Positions 47,107-54,739 of a DNA stretch of 64,000 nucleotides are shown here, piece by piece; position 1 is the first letter of the stretch; each line of letters begins with the position of its first letter. The stretch comes from Leptotrichia wadei (GTDB taxonomy: Bacteria; Fusobacteriota; Fusobacteriia; Fusobacteriales; Leptotrichiaceae). The position numbers and the translations under genes are program-made. The stretch covers positions 1,054,001 to 1,118,000 of the forward strand of contig NZ_AP019841.1 of NCBI RefSeq assembly GCF_007990445.1. Reading direction: 5' to 3'. Under the pieces are notes generated by a model. The model had not been told where the DNA came from. It saw only the letters and a list, made by a program, of their open reading frames with translations, and searched no databases.

Positions 47107-48093
47107 AGATTGTATAATATATTGCGACAAACTAAAAAAATATAAAAACTCATGATAATTTCGTGTTAAAATGTTAGTAACGACAAAAACATTAACGAAA
47201 GGAAATATATCATGAGCCATAAATATTTTACCATAAACGAAAGAAATAAGCTAAAGGTCCTGCTAAAAGAAAACTACAGAATTTCTAAAATTGCTCAAGT
47301 CCTTAACAGGCACAGGGCTACCATCTACCGTGAGATAAAAAGAATTAATGGCGAATACTCTTCTGAGAATGCTCAGGCAGATGCTAATGCAAAAGCTGCC
47401 AACAAAGGAAGAAATTCAAAAATTACTCCCGAACTGAAAAATCTGATAGAGGACAGGCTCTGCAAGACTTGGTCTCCTGAACAGATTGCCGGCAGGGAAC
47501 TAAAGGGAAGACTGTCTTTCAAGACTATCTATAACTGGCTGTACAGTGATTTCCTGGAAGTTTCCATGAATGTCCTAAGAAGAAAGGGGAGAAGAGCGAA
47601 AACTAAGGAGACGAGAGGAAAATTCAATATTGGGAAATCAATTGGTGACAGACCGGAAGAAGTCAAAAAAAAAAGAAGTTTTCGGACATTGGGAACTGGA
47701 TTCTGTAGTTTCGTCAAGAGGGGGGAGCAAAGCCTGCCTTGCAACATTTGTGGAATTGAAGACACGGTTTTATATAGCAGTAAAGATGGAAGACAGGGGC
47801 AAGGAATTTTCATGCTGGGAGGAAGTGGAGAAGATGGGAATAGATTTCTATTTTGCAGATCCATACTGCTCATGGCAGAGAGGCTGCAACGAGAACAGCA
47901 ACGGCCTTCTAAGAGAATTTTACCCAAAGAAGACCGACATATCAAAGATAGATACAGAAGACTTGATAAGAACCTTAATGCTGATAAATTCAAGACCAAG
48001 AAAATGTTTAAACTATGCAACACCGTTTGAAAAATTTTTACACGAAATTAGTTTTAAAAACAATTGGTAAAATGTCGCAATTAATGTTGCAAT
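47107..48093 (+). mobile_element. Decayed IS30-family insertion sequence
   Basis: An IS30-type transposase pseudogene is bracketed by short inverted ends: ATTGCGACA (47121-47129) and TGTCGCAAT (48073-48081), with a second similar TGTTGCAAT at 48085-48093. The exact ends are uncertain. The left 55 bp recur, degraded, at 57624-57679. It marks one edge of the island that separates nrdE from nrdF. Confidence 0.7.
47212..48070 (+). pseudogene. IS30-family transposase, frameshifted and internally deleted
   Basis: The N-terminal HTH (ISKIAQVLNRHRATIYREIKR) and linker are in one frame up to a run of ten A at about 47664-47673. The catalytic part continues in another frame (FGHWELDSVVSSRG, DRGKEFSC, WQRGCNENSNGLLREFYPK, RPRKCLN). 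Nine A would restore the frame. In addition, KMEDR runs directly into GKEF, where intact family members have some 30-40 residues between two Asp-Arg pairs, so an in-frame deletion has removed part of the DDE core. It cannot be active. Confidence 0.8.
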
Positions 48094-48137
48094 TTATGAT
48101 TTAAAATAAAATAATTTAGAATATTGGAGGAATTTCG

Positions 48138-49055
48138 ATGAAAAAAAGATTTTTAATTTTTATAAAAACTCTAGTTGATGAAAGAGAAGAATTTGATGAA
48201 AATATATATTTTAGTGGATTTTCTAAAATATTATATTATCTTTTAATACCACTACTTTCTTTTTATTGCTTTATAATTTTTTTTGGAATATTTAATGGAA
48301 GGGATTTTCAAATTTTAAATATTACAATTCCAAGAGCAATGATTTTAATTGTAGAAATGTTATTACTATTTGTATCTTTGTTATGTTATAAAGTGTTCAA
48401 AAATAAAAACAAATTATTATTAATAATACCATTTATTATATTTCTGGTATTACTTATGTATAATGACAACTGGTTTTGGATTCATTGGTTATTATTATTT
48501 TTTATCTCAATTTTTATTATAATTTATAGATTTTTAATTATTGATAATTTAAATACTCAGATTATTAAATTAAATAGTGAAAACAAAAAAAATAAAATAT
48601 CTTTATTAAATAAAGATCTGAATATAGATTTGAGAGATAAAACTAGGGAAATTTTCTTGAAAAAAGTAAAAGAAAGTTATAATTTTATAGAAAATAAAGA
48701 TAATTATGAGAAATTAAAAGAAAACATAGAAAAAATATACAATGAACAAAAATTAGAAAGAGTTGTAAAAAGATTACTATTAATTCCAATAGTCCCTTTT
48801 ATAGGTAAATTTTTGTATGATTATTTTGAAAGTAATAGAAATATATTTTCAGGAATATTAACATTAGATAATATTCAAAAATGGTCAACATTTTCAAATG
48901 TGTCAAATTTTATATTATTTTTAATTATTTTATTTATGGGATTGCATTTTATCTATAAATTGTTTGAATTACGATTTCGTGATAAGAGAAAAAGAATAAG
49001 TGAAGTTGCTGAGTGTATTGAAATACTATATAGAAGAGAGGAAAATAATGAATAA
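48138..49055 (+). CDS. Uncharacterised membrane protein upstream of Fic
   Basis: A 305-residue protein with four N-terminal membrane helices (about residues 31-51, 64-86, 92-107 and 112-134), a charged, probably coiled-coil cytoplasmic stretch (136-205) and two further hydrophobic segments (about 209-226 and 254-272). No enzyme motif seen. TTGGAGG precedes the ATG. Its end overlaps the fic gene by 8 bp, so the two are translationally coupled and may act together, for example as a membrane partner or effector. Confidence 0.6.
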   Translation: MKKRFLIFIKTLVDEREEFDENIYFSGFSKILYYLLIPLLSFYCFIIFFGIFNGRDFQILNITIPRAMILIVEMLLLFVSLLCYKVFKNKNKLLLIIPFIIFLVLLMYNDNWFWIHWLLLFFISIFIIIYRFLIIDNLNTQIIKLNSENKKNKISLLNKDLNIDLRDKTREIFLKKVKESYNFIENKDNYEKLKENIEKIYNEQKLERVVKRLLLIPIVPFIGKFLYDYFESNRNIFSGILTLDNIQKWSTFSNVSNFILFLIILFMGLHFIYKLFELRFRDKRKRISEVAECIEILYRREENNE

Positions 49056-49902
49056 ATTAAAAATAAAAATATTCAAAGCATTCCTAGAACAAGAAAGACC
49101 TTTAAACAAAGGAATTTTAACAAAATTAGAAAGTAATCTTAAAACGAATTTTATTTATAATTCAAATGCGATTGAAGGTAGCACTCTTACTTTGAAAGAA
49201 ACGGATATTATTCTTCAATACGGGGTTACTGTGAAAGGGAAAAGTTTGAAGGAGCATGAGGAAGTCAAGGGGCAGGAATATGCTCTTAATTTTCTGAAGG
49301 AAGTTATAAAAACAAATGAATCTTTATCGCTGAGGTTGATAAGAGAATTTCATGCTCTTGTGTTGAATGATGATATTGAAAATAGAGGGAAGTTTAAGAA
49401 AAGTAATAATGAAATTTTGGGTGCTGGTTTTGAAACCACACCTTACTATCTTGTTGAAGAGAAGTTGACGGAGTTGATTGAAAAATTCAATAGTAGTGAA
49501 AATAATGATTTGATAATGAAAGTTGCTTGTTTTCATGCTGATTTTGAAAAGATTCATCCATTTATTGATGGTAATGGACGGACTGGGAGATTACTTCTGA
49601 ATTTGGAACTTATGAAAAATGGTTATCCGATTACAGTTATACGAAATGAAGATAGAGATGAATATTATACTGCTTTGGAAACAGCACAAGTTGAATCAAA
49701 TTACGAGCTGCTTGCTGGTTTTATAGAAAAGAGTGCTGAAAATACTTTTTGGATGTATTATAAATATTTTGATGAAGATACAAAAATGAAGTTTGAAGAA
49801 TATTTAAAAAAGAATGGAATTAATCCGAAAGAAGTTTATCAAAAGAGATTTGAGGGTTATCCAGAAATAGAGAGGGATTTTCCAAGAGGTTGGGATAAAT
49901 AG
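49048..49902 (+). CDS. Fic-domain protein (probable AMP-transferase), self-inhibited class
   Basis: Fic enzyme of 284 residues. The core motif HPFIDGNGRTGR (from His170) is fully intact, predicting nucleotide transfer to a target hydroxyl. An N-terminal inhibitory helix motif S-x-x-x-E-G (S39-E43-G44 in SNAIEGS) marks a class II Fic in which the Glu blocks ATP until relieved. The C-terminal part looks like the helical DUF4172/HTH-type tail of such proteins. The ATG at 49048 follows GAGAGGA; upstream starts overlap the preceding gene more deeply. Confidence 0.9.
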   Translation: MNKLKIKIFKAFLEQERPLNKGILTKLESNLKTNFIYNSNAIEGSTLTLKETDIILQYGVTVKGKSLKEHEEVKGQEYALNFLKEVIKTNESLSLRLIREFHALVLNDDIENRGKFKKSNNEILGAGFETTPYYLVEEKLTELIEKFNSSENNDLIMKVACFHADFEKIHPFIDGNGRTGRLLLNLELMKNGYPITVIRNEDRDEYYTALETAQVESNYELLAGFIEKSAENTFWMYYKYFDEDTKMKFEEYLKKNGINPKEVYQKRFEGYPEIERDFPRGWDK

Positions 49903-49961
49903 TTAAATACAGGCAGATGTTATTTTATAAAAAAGCGAAGCAAAATGAAAGTTTTTTACAT

Positions 49962-49990
49962 TTGACAAATATCAAAATATAGAGTATAAT
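49962..49990 (+). promoter_or_regulatory. Consensus promoter of the abiF-type RNA
   Basis: Perfect TTGACA (49962-49967), 17-bp spacer, perfect TATAAT (49985-49990). The best promoter match in the window. Confidence 0.85.
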
Positions 49991-49996
49991 AATTTT

Positions 49997-50083
49997 AGTG
50001 ATCGTACTACAAAAATAACCCACTTAATTGTGCGTTGTTGTAGACTGTAGAAAAAGCTCTTTCAATTTTGATAGGGCTTTTTT
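49997..50083 (+). ncRNA. Small structured RNA upstream of abiF (abiF RNA motif candidate)
   Basis: A compact transcription unit of about 87 nt lies between a consensus promoter and a strong terminator and carries no ORF. Internal complementarity CTACAA/TTGTAG encloses AAATAACCCAC...GTGCG. A structured RNA directly upstream of abiF (Abi_2) genes has been described as the abiF motif and is thought to restrain the AbiF toxin. Placement and features fit; a covariance search was not possible. Confidence 0.7.
50051..50083 (+). terminator. Terminator of the abiF-type RNA
   Basis: AAAAAGCTCT pairs with AGGGCTTTTT (one U-G), extended by TCAA/TTGA inside, followed by T6. Confidence 0.85.
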
Positions 50084-50112
50084 GCATTTTTGAGATAAAA
50101 GGGGGAAAGGTA

Positions 50113-50524
50113 ATGGACAAGTCATTTAAAACTTTTAAGGAACAAGTTGAGATTTTAAATGGAGAAAATGGAGATAAACTACGGGTAAAAACTGATGATG
50201 AAACAATTTATTATTTAATGAGGTATAATTATTATTCCATCATAAATTTTTACAAAGAACCTTTTTTAAAAGGGAAAGATTTAAAAGGAAATGATATTTA
50301 TAAATCGGGAGTTCATTTTAATCATTTGAAAGCGTTGTATGATTTTGATAAAAGTTTGAGAATGTTGTTTTTTGATGTTTTGACACAATTGGAAAGAGCT
50401 TTTAAAACAGCAATTGCATATTATTATTCGGAATGTTATGCAAATAAAGAAAGTTATCTGGAACTTAATAGATATAAATGATATTTTATATAAAATGGAT
50501 TTTCCAAAAGATTGGTACAAATAG
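50113..50524 (+). pseudogene. abiF / Abi_2 family gene with internal deletion
   Basis: The first 117 or so codons are a good Abi_2 N-terminus (FKTFKEQVEIL; YLMRYNYYSIINFYKEPF; HLKALYDFDKSLRMLFFDVLTQLERAFKTAIAYYYSE). The frame then stops at 50481. In another frame, KMDFPKDWYK and a stop at 50522 match the usual C-terminal ending of this family (MGFPxxW). About 160 central residues, where the HEPN R-x4-H site should lie, are missing. The gene is therefore a deletion relic. The ATG at 50113 is preferred over 50068, which lies inside the RNA terminator. Confidence 0.75.
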
Positions 50525-50623
50525 AAATTAAAATTGTGATAAACTAATTGATTAATAAAATATGAGGGTTAATTGAGAACGCAAATTGATAAAACAAACT
50601 TATCAAGAAAGGAAAAATAAAAA

Positions 50624-51628
50624 ATGGAAAAGAAAATATACGAAGCAGTAAACTGGAATACCCCTGAAAATGATTATGTGGAAACTTTTTGGGAGCAAAA
50701 TATAAGACAATTTTGGATTGATACGGAGTATGTTCCTTCGAGGGATATTGATAGCTGGAATGCGTTGAAACCTGAAATGAAATTGGCTTATTTACATGCA
50801 CTTGGAGGGCTTACAATGCTTGATACGTTGCAAAGTCATACTGGGATGCCTAAAATTATTGACCATATTGATTCGTTGCAAAATAGATCGGTGCTTTCTT
50901 ATATGTGTATGATGGAGTCGATTCATGCAAAATCTTATTCGACAATATTTACAACTGTAGCATCGACTAGAGAGATAAATGAAACTTTTAAATGGGTTCA
51001 AGAAAATCCTCATTTACAATACAAAGCTAAAAAAATTGATGGATATTATCAAAAGATGAATAATCCTGAGGCTTCAAGACGAGATATCGCAATGGCTTTG
51101 GCAGCTTCAGTTTATTTAGAAACTTACTTATTCTATAGTGGATTCTTTTTACCACTTTGGCTTGCAGGACAAGGAGAAATGGTTGCAAGTTGTGATATCA
51201 TTAAAAAAATTATTGCAGATGAATCGATTCATGGAGTATTTGTTGGATTGCTATTTCAAGAATTATATAATTCGTTTGATGAGGAAACTAAAGAAGGAAT
51301 AAGAAACGAGTTGAATACGTTGCTTTATGAATTATATGAAAATGAAAGCAGATATACTGATGAAGTGTATGGAGATGTTGGACTTACAGGAGATGTAAAA
51401 GAGTATATTCGTTATAATGCAAATAAGGCCCTTATGAATTTAGGATTTGAAGAAGAATTTGAAGTAAAAAATGTAAATCCAATTGTTCTAAATGGATTAA
51501 ACGTGGAAACAACTCAGCATGATTTTTTCTCTAAAAAATCTACAAATTATGAAAAAGCCTTGGAAGTTGTTCATTTGCATGATGATGATTTTAAATTTGA
51601 TGATGAAGATGCAGATGAATTGATTTAA
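50624..51628 (+). CDS. nrdF: Class Ib ribonucleotide reductase, beta subunit
   Basis: Diiron/dimanganese tyrosyl-radical subunit, 334 residues. The start VNWNTPENDYVETFWEQNIRQFW and the metal-ligand helices (MMESIHAKSYS; KKIIADESIHGVFVG) are typical. AGAAAGGAAA precedes the ATG. Normally it would follow nrdE directly; here the IS30/Fic/abiF island lies between. A TTGTGA-N16-TAAAAT about 75 bp upstream may be a replacement promoter. I see no NrdR boxes there. Confidence 0.96.
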   Translation: MEKKIYEAVNWNTPENDYVETFWEQNIRQFWIDTEYVPSRDIDSWNALKPEMKLAYLHALGGLTMLDTLQSHTGMPKIIDHIDSLQNRSVLSYMCMMESIHAKSYSTIFTTVASTREINETFKWVQENPHLQYKAKKIDGYYQKMNNPEASRRDIAMALAASVYLETYLFYSGFFLPLWLAGQGEMVASCDIIKKIIADESIHGVFVGLLFQELYNSFDEETKEGIRNELNTLLYELYENESRYTDEVYGDVGLTGDVKEYIRYNANKALMNLGFEEEFEVKNVNPIVLNGLNVETTQHDFFSKKSTNYEKALEVVHLHDDDFKFDDEDADELI

Positions 51629-51646
51629 ATTTAAAAGATGAGTGAA

Positions 51647-51679
51647 AATAGAAGTTTTGATTAGGGACTTCCATTTTTT
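51647..51679 (+). terminator. Terminator after nrdF
   Basis: AATAGAAGT (51647-51655) pairs with ACTTCCATT (51667-51675), one mismatch, then T6. Confidence 0.7.
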
Positions 51680-51734
51680 GAAAAATATTTAATAAAAAAT
51701 TTTGACAAAAGAGAAAAATATAGTGTTTGTAGAA

Positions 51735-51771
51735 GTTAAAGTAGTTTATCTATTAAAATAAAGAATAAAAA
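51735..51771 (+). repeat. Solitary degenerate CRISPR repeat
   Basis: Begins GTTAAAGTA and matches the array repeat (25464-26324) at 29 of 37 positions without gaps. Just upstream, TTGACAAAAGAGAAAAAT...GTTTGTAG recalls the end of the leader's promoter segment. It is the only repeat relic near the Csm genes. The remainder of the 51680-51999 gap is AT-rich with no other feature. Confidence 0.8.
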
Positions 51772-51999
51772 ATATTAATAATCATTGTAAAATACAGTGG
51801 TTATTTTTTTATTATTTGAAAATAGGGAATATGATAAATTGGCACAAATTTTGAGGGAAAATGTGGATTACTATTGACTTTGGAAGTTTTTTAGGTTATC
51901 CTTAGATAAAGTACAAACAAATTAAAAATAAATATCAATATAATAGTTGATATAAGAAAAGAATAAGACTGATATTAAAAGAAAAGGAGAAAAATAAAG

Positions 52000-53334
52000 A
52001 TGGCGAAGATACTGATAGCGGGAATTGGCGGAGGAAAGAAAGAAAAAGGCAAGGGGTATAATTTAGTGGATTATTATATTGATAATGAAAATAATTTATA
52101 TGAAGATAGAACATTTATTACTTCGGTACTAGAGGAGCATTATAAAATAGATAAAACAATATACATTGGTACAGTTGGTTCAATGTGGGATGAACTATAT
52201 TTACATTATTCAACAGGTGAATTAAGTTTAGAAGACGAAGATTACATGGATGAATTGGAAAATACAATTATAAATACAACTAAAGATTCAGATGTTTCAG
52301 AAATTAATATAGAAAAATTTAATAAAAAGTTTGAAGGGAGAGTTAAGGCAATAATAACGAAATTTGGGATTAATGAAAATGAAATTTTTGAAAATTTTAA
52401 TTTAGTAATGCAAATTGGTGAAATGTTGAGTGATGGAGATGAAGTTTACATTGATATAACTCATTCATTTCGTTCAAGTGCTATGTGGATGTTTTTAATT
52501 ATGAATTACATAACTGATGTTCTTGATAAAAAAATAAATATTGTAAAAATTACATATGGTATGTTTGAAGCAGGTAGAGATATTCCTAGAGAAAATAATA
52601 GACCTAAAAAAAGAGCACCTATAGTTGATTTGAAGGCTTTTTATGATTTGATGAAATGGATAAAGGGAGCAAATGAATTTAAAAATTATGGAAATAGTTA
52701 TGGTTTATTAGAAATAATGGAAGATAAGGAAGTTAAGAATAGTATAAAAGATTTTTCTGATGGACTGAATTTAAATTATGTTGGAACTATAAAACAAAAT
52801 ATACAATCTTTAGGTAAATTATGTGATCAAATAAATATGTTAGAAGGTCCAGGGAAATTAATAATACCAAATGTAGTTGAGAATTTTTTAAAACATTTTA
52901 AAAAATTAGAAAAAGATTATGAGATACTTTTAGAACTAGGTAACTGGTATTTTAATCAAAAAAAATATGTTATGGTTGCAATTAATATAAATGAAAGTAT
53001 AAGAAATTTTGTGATTGATATATTTGGATTAAATAATTGTGAAAAAAGCATAGGTTTGAAAATAAAGGATTATTTTTATTATTCTCAAAGAAAATTAAAC
53101 AGTATAAGACATAAAAATGAATTAGAAAAAAAAGAACATAGACTGTGTAGAATTTTATTTAAATCTCAAGAAATAAGAAATGATATTTCACATTCTTTAG
53201 GCAAAAGAATTCAAGTAAATAATGATATAAAATATCTAAAAGATTCTATAGAATTTTTGAAAACTGTAATGTATGATAAAAAATTTATTAACTATTATGA
53301 AAATAAATATTCAAATAGACTTTTAGAAAAATAA
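52000..53334 (+). CDS. csx1: CARF-HEPN protein, Csx1/Csx2 (TIGR02221-like)
   Basis: Probable cyclic-oligoadenylate-activated RNase of type III immunity, 444 residues. The N-terminal CARF Rossmann domain starts AKILIAGIGGG and carries the ligand-loop motif DITHSFRSSAMW (about residue 150), typical of the Csx2/TM1812 group. A helical C-terminal HEPN domain has the catalytic R-N-D-I-S-H (R393-H398). AAAGGAG precedes the ATG. First gene of the Csm locus; its start lies about 230 bp after the relic repeat. The exact cOA ligand (often cA4) is not determinable. Confidence 0.88.
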   Translation: MAKILIAGIGGGKKEKGKGYNLVDYYIDNENNLYEDRTFITSVLEEHYKIDKTIYIGTVGSMWDELYLHYSTGELSLEDEDYMDELENTIINTTKDSDVSEINIEKFNKKFEGRVKAIITKFGINENEIFENFNLVMQIGEMLSDGDEVYIDITHSFRSSAMWMFLIMNYITDVLDKKINIVKITYGMFEAGRDIPRENNRPKKRAPIVDLKAFYDLMKWIKGANEFKNYGNSYGLLEIMEDKEVKNSIKDFSDGLNLNYVGTIKQNIQSLGKLCDQINMLEGPGKLIIPNVVENFLKHFKKLEKDYEILLELGNWYFNQKKYVMVAININESIRNFVIDIFGLNNCEKSIGLKIKDYFYYSQRKLNSIRHKNELEKKEHRLCRILFKSQEIRNDISHSLGKRIQVNNDIKYLKDSIEFLKTVMYDKKFINYYENKYSNRLLEK

Positions 53335-53370
53335 GAATATTAAAATTATTGTATAAGGAGAGGATACGAA

Positions 53371-54654
53371 ATGGAAAAAGGAAAATCGAGAAGAGTATTT
53401 TTAAGTTTTTTAGGGTTAGGAAATCCTGAAATAGGTTATAGAGAGAGCAGTTATATTGATAAAGACAAAAATAAAATTAGTAAAAATGTGAAATATGTAC
53501 AAAATGCAGTAGTTGAAATTGAGGAAAATAATTTTGATGAAAAATATATTTTTTGCACAGAGGAAGTTTTAAAAAAAAGATTTAATGAATTAGAAAAAGA
53601 AAAAAATTATAAATACAAAAGTATTGAAATTGTAAAAGGAAAAGATGAGGAAGAAATATGGGCTATTTTTCAGAAAATTTATGATGTTTTAGAAGAAAAC
53701 GATGAAGTGACTTTTGATGTAACACATAGTTATAGATTTTTACCTATGCTGGGACTTTTACTTTTACAACATGCAAAATTTTTAAAAAATATAAAAGTGA
53801 AAAAACTATGTTATGGTGCTTTTGAAATGAAATATATGGCAAAAGATGATAATGATAACGAAATAGAAGTAAGTCCAATTATGGATTTTACTAGCTTTTC
53901 AAAATTACAAGATTGGTCTTTGTCAGGATATTCTTTTGTAAAAACTGGAATGGCAGAACATTTTTCAGCTTTAGCAAAGAAAGAATTCAAATCTAAATCA
54001 AAAGATGTAGATATGGATAAACTTAATTTTGGAAATGTTTCAAAAAAATTAGAAGACATAGCATTAGATATATATACAAATAGGGGAATTAACATAGTAG
54101 AAGGTAAGAAAATAAAAAATATTAGAAAAGAAATGGAAAAAATGAAGAAAGATTTGTATCCTCCATTTACTTTAGTTATTGATAAGATAGAAAAAGATAT
54201 TCATAATTTTAAAATTAAAAATGTAAATAATGTTTTTTATGCTGTAGAATGGTGTATTGAAAAAAAACTATTTCAACAGGGAATTACGATGTTACAGGAA
54301 GGATTAATAACATTCTTATTAGATAAAGTGAATATTGATTACACAAATAAAAATAAAAGGAAAGAATTTTCAAATTTTATAGGTCTTGAAAATATAAAAG
54401 AATATTCAGGAGATATTAAAAAAATGCAAAATATAGTAAAAAAACTAAATGAAAGAAAAATAGATTTTCAAAAACTAAAATCTCTTTATGGTAATATAAA
54501 AAATATTAGAAATGATATAAATCATGGTGGATTTAATCTGAAGGATAATAAAGAAAATGGAGAACCAAGATCTAAAATAGATAGTTTAACATTTAGAAAT
54601 ACACTAGAAAAAAATTTCAAAAAAATAAAAGAAATTGTTTTTGATGCAGAATAG
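53371..54654 (+). CDS. Second CARF-HEPN Csx1-like protein
   Basis: A 427-residue relative of the previous gene, 36 bp downstream. The CARF start is RRVFLSFLGLGNPEIGYRES and the ligand-loop motif is DVTHSYRFLPMLGLLLL. The C-terminal HEPN site is R-N-D-I-N-H-G (R380-H385). Both copies keep catalytic residues but differ widely, including a different Gly-loop, so they may answer to different cOA ring sizes rather than being redundant. AAGGAG precedes the ATG. Confidence 0.88.
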   Translation: MEKGKSRRVFLSFLGLGNPEIGYRESSYIDKDKNKISKNVKYVQNAVVEIEENNFDEKYIFCTEEVLKKRFNELEKEKNYKYKSIEIVKGKDEEEIWAIFQKIYDVLEENDEVTFDVTHSYRFLPMLGLLLLQHAKFLKNIKVKKLCYGAFEMKYMAKDDNDNEIEVSPIMDFTSFSKLQDWSLSGYSFVKTGMAEHFSALAKKEFKSKSKDVDMDKLNFGNVSKKLEDIALDIYTNRGINIVEGKKIKNIRKEMEKMKKDLYPPFTLVIDKIEKDIHNFKIKNVNNVFYAVEWCIEKKLFQQGITMLQEGLITFLLDKVNIDYTNKNKRKEFSNFIGLENIKEYSGDIKKMQNIVKKLNERKIDFQKLKSLYGNIKNIRNDINHGGFNLKDNKENGEPRSKIDSLTFRNTLEKNFKKIKEIVFDAE

Positions 54655-54739
54655 GAAATATAAATATGGAACTAATGCTTGATAATATAAAAAATGAAAT
54701 TTTAAATATGGTTGATGAAAGTTATGGAAAAATAATGAA

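Noticed and set aside
47529-48023. 164-residue minus-strand ORF over the IS30 element
   Set aside because: Antisense to the transposase; Leu/Ser-rich shadow translation.
49985-50083. Reading the 49997-50083 unit as an extra CRISPR or tracr-like RNA
   Set aside because: No repeat homology to the 37-bp CRISPR repeat; position and structure fit an abiF-type RNA better.
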